From: NORP309 sp964564165
GTDB taxonomy: Bacteria; Pseudomonadota; Gammaproteobacteria; Xanthomonadales; Marinicellaceae
Direction: 5' to 3'
Assembly: GCA_964564165.1 (NCBI GenBank)
Contig: CAZLZZ010000051.1
Location: forward strand, 1-19,203
DNA: 19,203 nt
This document shows positions 15,491 through 19,203 of this stretch, one piece after another. Numbering within the stretch: the stretch's first letter is position 1; the number at the start of each line of letters is the position of its first letter. Made by a program: the position numbers and the translations under genes. The notes beneath the pieces were generated by a model. It was given only the letters and a program-made list of their open reading frames with translations, was not told the DNA's origin and ran no database searches.

Positions 15491-16149
15491 ACAACCTTTT
15501 AAAAGCCAACAACATCAACAAATCTTATGCGCTAGAAGATCAAGTGATTGATGTGCTCAAAGACATTTCCTTGTCCATCAAGCAGGCTGAATTTGTTGCT
15601 ATAATGGGTAAGTCCGGTTCGGGCAAATCCACCCTAATCAGTATATTGGCAGGTTTGGATTCGGCGGATTCAGGGCAAGTCTTTCTTGGAGACAAAGAGT
15701 TAACCGGAATGAGTGAAGATGAACTGGCGGTCATTCGACAAACCGACATCAGTTTTGTCTTTCAGTCATTTCATTTGATTCCGACATTAACGGTTGCCGA
15801 AAACATTGGCTTTCCTTTAAAACTCAGTGGACAGTTTTCCGATGACAAGGTCACTGCTTTGCTAGAAAAGGTAGAGTTATCAGAGCGCAATAACTCCTTT
15901 CCCCATCAGCTTTCTGGCGGTGAAAAACAACGCACAGCGATTGCTCGGGCTTTGATTACCCAACCGAAAATATTGTTTGCCGATGAGCCTACGGGCAATT
16001 TGGATGAAAAAAATGCCGACAGCATCATGCGGTTATTGATGGGTTTGCAACAGGAATTCAACACGGCCTTGGTGGTGGTTACCCATGATTCTGCCATTGC
16101 ACAGTTGGCGAATCGAACCATTCGTATTGTCAACGGGAAAATTGCTTGA
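15487..16149 (+). CDS. ybbA: ABC transporter ATP-binding protein (YbbA, MacB/LolD-like)
   Basis: 220-aa cytoplasmic ATPase with Walker A GKSGSGKST (41-49), Q-loop Gln93 (VFQSFHLIPTLT), signature LSGGEKQR (142-149), Walker B ILFADEPTGNLD (162-173) and the H-loop His in VVVTHD. The VFQSFHLIPTLT sequence and short length place it in the MacB/LolD/FtsE-like type VII group, which pairs with FtsX-type permeases; that permease follows with a 4-nt overlap (TTGA). The complex probably performs mechanotransmission rather than classic transport. The substrate of YbbAP is not firmly established; the linked TesA-like lipoprotein hints at lipids or hydrophobic compounds. Confidence 0.95.
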   Translation: MNNLLKANNINKSYALEDQVIDVLKDISLSIKQAEFVAIMGKSGSGKSTLISILAGLDSADSGQVFLGDKELTGMSEDELAVIRQTDISFVFQSFHLIPTLTVAENIGFPLKLSGQFSDDKVTALLEKVELSERNNSFPHQLSGGEKQRTAIARALITQPKILFADEPTGNLDEKNADSIMRLLMGLQQEFNTALVVVTHDSAIAQLANRTIRIVNGKIA

Positions 16150-18668
16150 AAAATTTAGGCATCATTATTTGGCGCGAGTGGTTTAACAACAAAATGTATC
16201 CTTTGTTGTTTGTTTTGTGCATTGTCGTTTCTATGGGTGCTTATTTAACCCTTGATGCGTTGCAACAATCGGTAGATGACTATATTGACAACAACCAAAA
16301 ACAAATAGTTGGTGGCGACATTGTTATCACCCACAACCAAGCATTTCCCGATGAGTTGTTGTCATCGGTTCAGTTATTAATAGACAAAACCCAAGTGGTT
16401 TATGATTTTCAGTTTAATTCAATTGCTTATACGCAAGACGAGTCACTTCTGACGCGCATCAAAGCCGTTAGCGCTGCCTATCCTCTTTATGGCAAGTTGA
16501 TTTTAAGAAACAATGACTCGAAATGGCAACAAGGAACGGTTTTGGTTGAGCAACAGGTTTTGAGATCGCTCAATTTGAGCATAGGCGATAAGCTAAAAAT
16601 AGGCGAAGTTAAATTAATCATTCACGATGAAATCATCACCGAACCAGACCGACCTCTGACTGCTTTTGGTTTTGGTGCCCGAATCATCATGCACCAATCA
16701 GATCTGGCAGCAACAGGCTTGGTTGGGCAGAAAAGCCGGGTTAATTATCGCATTGAGATTAAAGCCACAGAAGAGGAACAACAAACTTTGTTTGATGAAT
16801 TAAACGCATTGGTTACTGCCTCTGACAACACAGAAATCCAAATCAAAACCGCCGAGCAATCCAACACTTCAATCTCAAACTTAAGCCAAAATTTTCTGGT
16901 GTTTTTAAAATTATTGGTGATTGCGGTGATTGTCTTGTCAGCAATTGGCATCATGAGTATCGTGCGGGCTTTTGTGGCAAAACAACAAAACACCAACGCC
17001 ATTCGTAGTGCTTTGGGCGAGAAAAACTCTGATATTGTTAAATCTTTCCGCCTGTTGTTTCTGTCAATGGCATTTATTTCGGTGGTTTTGGCATGGTTGG
17101 CAAGTTTGTTGGTGGTTTTTTTTGGCAAAGAGGCTTTCTTGGCGATACTGCCCAATGACATTGTATTGGCTATTCCTTATTTGAGCTTTTTAAAAGCCAC
17201 AATCATTGCTCTTGTCATGACTGGCTTGATGATTCATATCACATTAATTGGCATCAAGCACATCAAACCTGTGGCCGTTTTGCACAAGCACCAAAACCAA
17301 CAGTCAAAACCCAAACCGCCATGGCTTTGGATGCTGGTTTCTGCTTTTGGTATTTTGCTGCTGGTATATTCTGAAATTAATTCGGTTAAACAAAGTCTGC
17401 AAATATTTGTTGGTTTATTGTTGATGTGGTTGTGTTTTGCACTGTTGACCAAGGTTCTGATGTGGACCATTAAAGGGTTGCTGGATAAAAAAGTCATTAA
17501 ACACTGGAAAACAAATCTGGCATTGCAAAATATTTTTCGCAAAAACAACCAATCGAGTTTGTTTATTACCACCATCGCCATGACCACCATGGTATTGGGC
17601 ACCATCACCTTATTGGACAACTCCATTCAACAACAATTGATTTCCACTTATCCCGAAGATGCACCGAATTTTTTCTTGTTAGATGTACAAACCGATCAGC
17701 AACAAGAGTTGGATAAAATATTGGGGCAAAAGTTAACCTATTATCCCGTGGTACGTGCCCGCATCAAATCGGTTAACGGCATAGAAACCGCCGAACTAAA
17801 AACCAAACTGGGAAGATATGACAACATCGAAAGAATGTTCAACCTGAGTTATGGTAACGATTTATTACCGACCGAAAAACTGGACAAAAGCCTTGAATCA
17901 GGACAGTTGTTTGCCAAAATAGGAGATGCAGGAGACGCAGGAGACACAGCAGACGAGGTTCCACTGTCTATCCTAAGCAGCTTTGCTGAGTTTCTACAAG
18001 TGGGACTGGGCGATACCGTTACTTTTAATATTCAAGGAATCTCCATCAAAGCAAAAGTTACCAGTATTCGCAAAAGGCTTAAACGTGGGCCATCGCCCTT
18101 TTTCTATTTTATTTTCCCTCCCGAAGTATTGGCAGATGCACCCCAAATTCGTTTTGCCACCGCCAAAATATCTGATCAACAAAGAGTCACCATGCAAACC
18201 CAAGTTGCCAAGGCCTTTCCTGGCATTACTACGCTCGATGGTGGCAGCATTGCCAAAAAACTCAAAGAGTTTGTTGACCAGCTTAAACAATTGGTGCAGG
18301 TGTTTACTGCTCTGAGTATTTTTGCAGGGCTATTAATTTTTATCACCTCACTGATCTCCACCTCACAAGATCGACTGCGCGAAAGCTTCTATTACCGCAT
18401 GATGGGCATGGTTTCCAAAGACTTGTTTAAACTCACACTTATCGAGTTTTTATCATTGGGCTTGTTTGCATTCGGAATCGGTGCCTTAGTCGCTACGCTG
18501 TTTTCGGCGATTATCAGCAATAACTGGTTTAACCTTGACTTGATTATTCCATGGCCTGTGGTGTTGTATTCAACCTTGATTATAGTTGTGTTATTGGTTG
18601 TGATCAGTGTGATTTATAATAACCATGTTAAACGTTCAAAGGTGATTGAATTTCTGGCCAGTGAATAA
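16146..18668 (+). CDS. ybbP: FtsX-like ABC permease (YbbP)
   Basis: 840 aa (E. coli YbbP about 800) with a predicted ten-helix layout in two FtsX-like halves. One helix comes near residues 16-36, followed by a periplasmic domain to about 245. Then come three helices (about 250-370), two central helices (about 395-435), another single helix (about 475-495), a second periplasmic domain to about 715, and three final helices. It starts with TTG at 16146 overlapping the ybbA stop; the first in-frame ATG comes only within the first membrane helix region, so TTG is preferred. The C-terminal block DRLRESFYYRMMGM is typical of FtsX coupling helices. A small 9-bp tandem repeat interrupts the second periplasmic domain. 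It forms the YbbAP complex with the preceding ATPase. Confidence 0.93.
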   Translation: MKNLGIIIWREWFNNKMYPLLFVLCIVVSMGAYLTLDALQQSVDDYIDNNQKQIVGGDIVITHNQAFPDELLSSVQLLIDKTQVVYDFQFNSIAYTQDESLLTRIKAVSAAYPLYGKLILRNNDSKWQQGTVLVEQQVLRSLNLSIGDKLKIGEVKLIIHDEIITEPDRPLTAFGFGARIIMHQSDLAATGLVGQKSRVNYRIEIKATEEEQQTLFDELNALVTASDNTEIQIKTAEQSNTSISNLSQNFLVFLKLLVIAVIVLSAIGIMSIVRAFVAKQQNTNAIRSALGEKNSDIVKSFRLLFLSMAFISVVLAWLASLLVVFFGKEAFLAILPNDIVLAIPYLSFLKATIIALVMTGLMIHITLIGIKHIKPVAVLHKHQNQQSKPKPPWLWMLVSAFGILLLVYSEINSVKQSLQIFVGLLLMWLCFALLTKVLMWTIKGLLDKKVIKHWKTNLALQNIFRKNNQSSLFITTIAMTTMVLGTITLLDNSIQQQLISTYPEDAPNFFLLDVQTDQQQELDKILGQKLTYYPVVRARIKSVNGIETAELKTKLGRYDNIERMFNLSYGNDLLPTEKLDKSLESGQLFAKIGDAGDAGDTADEVPLSILSSFAEFLQVGLGDTVTFNIQGISIKAKVTSIRKRLKRGPSPFFYFIFPPEVLADAPQIRFATAKISDQQRVTMQTQVAKAFPGITTLDGGSIAKKLKEFVDQLKQLVQVFTALSIFAGLLIFITSLISTSQDRLRESFYYRMMGMVSKDLFKLTLIEFLSLGLFAFGIGALVATLFSAIISNNWFNLDLIIPWPVVLYSTLIIVVLLVVISVIYNNHVKRSKVIEFLASE
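17922..17957 (+). repeat. in-frame 9-bp tandem repeat within ybbP
   Basis: Three GGAGAYRCA units (GGAGATGCA, GGAGACGCA, GGAGACACA) followed by a degenerate GCAGACGAG encode GDAGDAGDTADE. They form an acidic loop in the second periplasmic domain. The reading frame is kept. Confidence 0.85.
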
Positions 18669-18678
18669 TATGTTTTTT

Positions 18679-18706
18679 TCTCTCGCAGAGGCGCAGAGCC
18701 GCAGGG
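18679..18706 (+). repeat. family D repeat, copy 3 (solo)
   Basis: Begins TCTCTCGCAGAGGCGCAGAG and differs from copy 1 at one base over the first 25. It starts 10 nt after the ybbP stop, with no GxxExxY gene beside it in the window. Confidence 0.85.
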
Positions 18707-18813
18707 AAAAGAAAAGATCAAAAGAAAAACTACGATGAAGGCCTGTCAGGGATGATACCCAGAAATTAAAACTACCGGAAGTGTTTTTTATCCACTTATT
18801 CTTAAAGACACAG

Positions 18814-18981
18814 TTTTATGGACGGTATGGATTTGTATTTATAACTCATTAGGAATCGGGGCTTTAGCCCTGTAGTTTTGCCGAGTTAGGCGCGACTAAA
18901 GTCGCGGTTCCAATATGAGTTTTTTGCTAAATTTTTTTTCTGCACTCCCGCAAAAATAATACACTTTTATGGATGGTATGG
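18814..18981 (+). repeat. 17-bp direct repeat pair flanking a family C palindrome
   Basis: TTTTATGGACGGTATGG at 18814-18830 and TTTTATGGATGGTATGG at 18965-18981 differ at one base and enclose 134 nt that include the family C palindrome. ACAC-containing sequence precedes both. Confidence 0.75.
18852..18911. repeat. palindromic repeat, family C, copy 2
   Basis: GGAATCGGGGCTTTAGCCC opens the element and GCGCGACTAAAGTCGCGGTTCC closes it in two parts: the outer GGAATCG pairs with CGGTTCC with one wobble, and inner hairpins GGGGCTTTAGCCC and CGCGACTAAAGTCGCG form separately. It shares the CGACTAAAGTCGCG core with copy 1. Confidence 0.8.
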
Positions 18982-19203
18982 GACGCTACCAGTTTATCAG
19001 CGGCTATCACTACAAAGTGCACGCCTAATTGTAAATATGGGTTAAAAGGTACGCGATTAAACTACAGAACAAACAAAATAAAGCAAAAAACCACATCAAA
19101 CCATGATAAACTTAGTTTTTAAAATTAAAATAGCAATTTATGGGATGGCTTTTTATTGTATAAAGCGTTATCAGTGCACAATGCACCCTAATAATTGTTA
19201 TGT

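Larger units (their letters stand above)
18669..19203. other. gene-less repeat-bearing region after ybbP
   Basis: 535 nt with no credible gene on either strand. It holds a family D repeat (18679-18706), a 17-bp direct repeat (18814-18830 and 18965-18981) and a family C palindrome between them (18852-18911). The last 200 nt show nothing I can identify. No simple terminator for ybbP is visible. Confidence 0.7.

Noticed and set aside
16745..17161. 138-codon open frame antisense to ybbP
   Set aside because: Fully inside the strongly supported permease gene, with no independent start signals or domain.
19020..19203. Possible integron attC-like sites (GCCTAAT, GTTATCA and a TTGTTATGT end)
   Set aside because: The core sites do not fit RYYYAAC/GTTRRRY, no paired inner boxes were seen, and no cassette gene or integrase is present.

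Overview
The window looks like chromosomal DNA of an AT-rich (about 40% GC by eye) gammaproteobacterium. TatD, FieF, HemF and the TesA/YbbA/YbbP set closely resemble the enterobacterial proteins. Two sodium-linked transporters and low GC suggest a marine or saline habitat. The secreted GFWWNP-type protein is a kind I associate with Xanthomonadales/Marinicella-like bacteria; that placement is inference.

Layout: 1-2105 (minus) is an M3-family peptidyl-dipeptidase lipoprotein whose last residues run off the left edge. 2357-6084 (plus) holds a divergent NadD-like nucleotidyltransferase, a sodium:solute symporter and an NhaC-type Na+/H+ antiporter. 6085-6516 is a 432-nt convergent gap filled by two unrelated inverted-repeat elements. 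6517-7476 (minus) is a PLP threonine/serine dehydratase. 7536-9314 (plus) is a tightly overlapping operon of SDR oxidoreductase, small cupin and CAP-domain protein. Its 3' end overlaps tatD (minus). 10143-11147 (plus) is a secreted protein of unknown function, followed by a strong terminator. 11316-13628 (minus) is fieF, a GxxExxY PD-(D/E)XK-like gene and hemF. 13785-14621 (plus) is a CvfB/YitL-type S1 RNA-binding protein. 14693-18668 (plus) is a small candidate lipoprotein, tesA, ybbA and ybbP, with stop/start overlaps between the last three. 18669-19203 has no gene but carries further copies of the repeats.

Most genes are housekeeping or transport functions. The most unusual content is the repeat landscape: four unrelated palindromic repeat families in 19 kb. 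One family flanks the GxxExxY gene as inverted repeats, making a roughly 490-bp repeat-gene-repeat cassette inserted exactly between hemF and fieF. A further gene-less copy lies just after ybbP. This is the best candidate for an under-described mobile unit here. No rRNA, tRNA, CRISPR array, phage gene or insertion-sequence transposase is visible. Three genes use non-ATG starts: dcp (GTG), the nadD-like gene (TTG) and ybbP (TTG).
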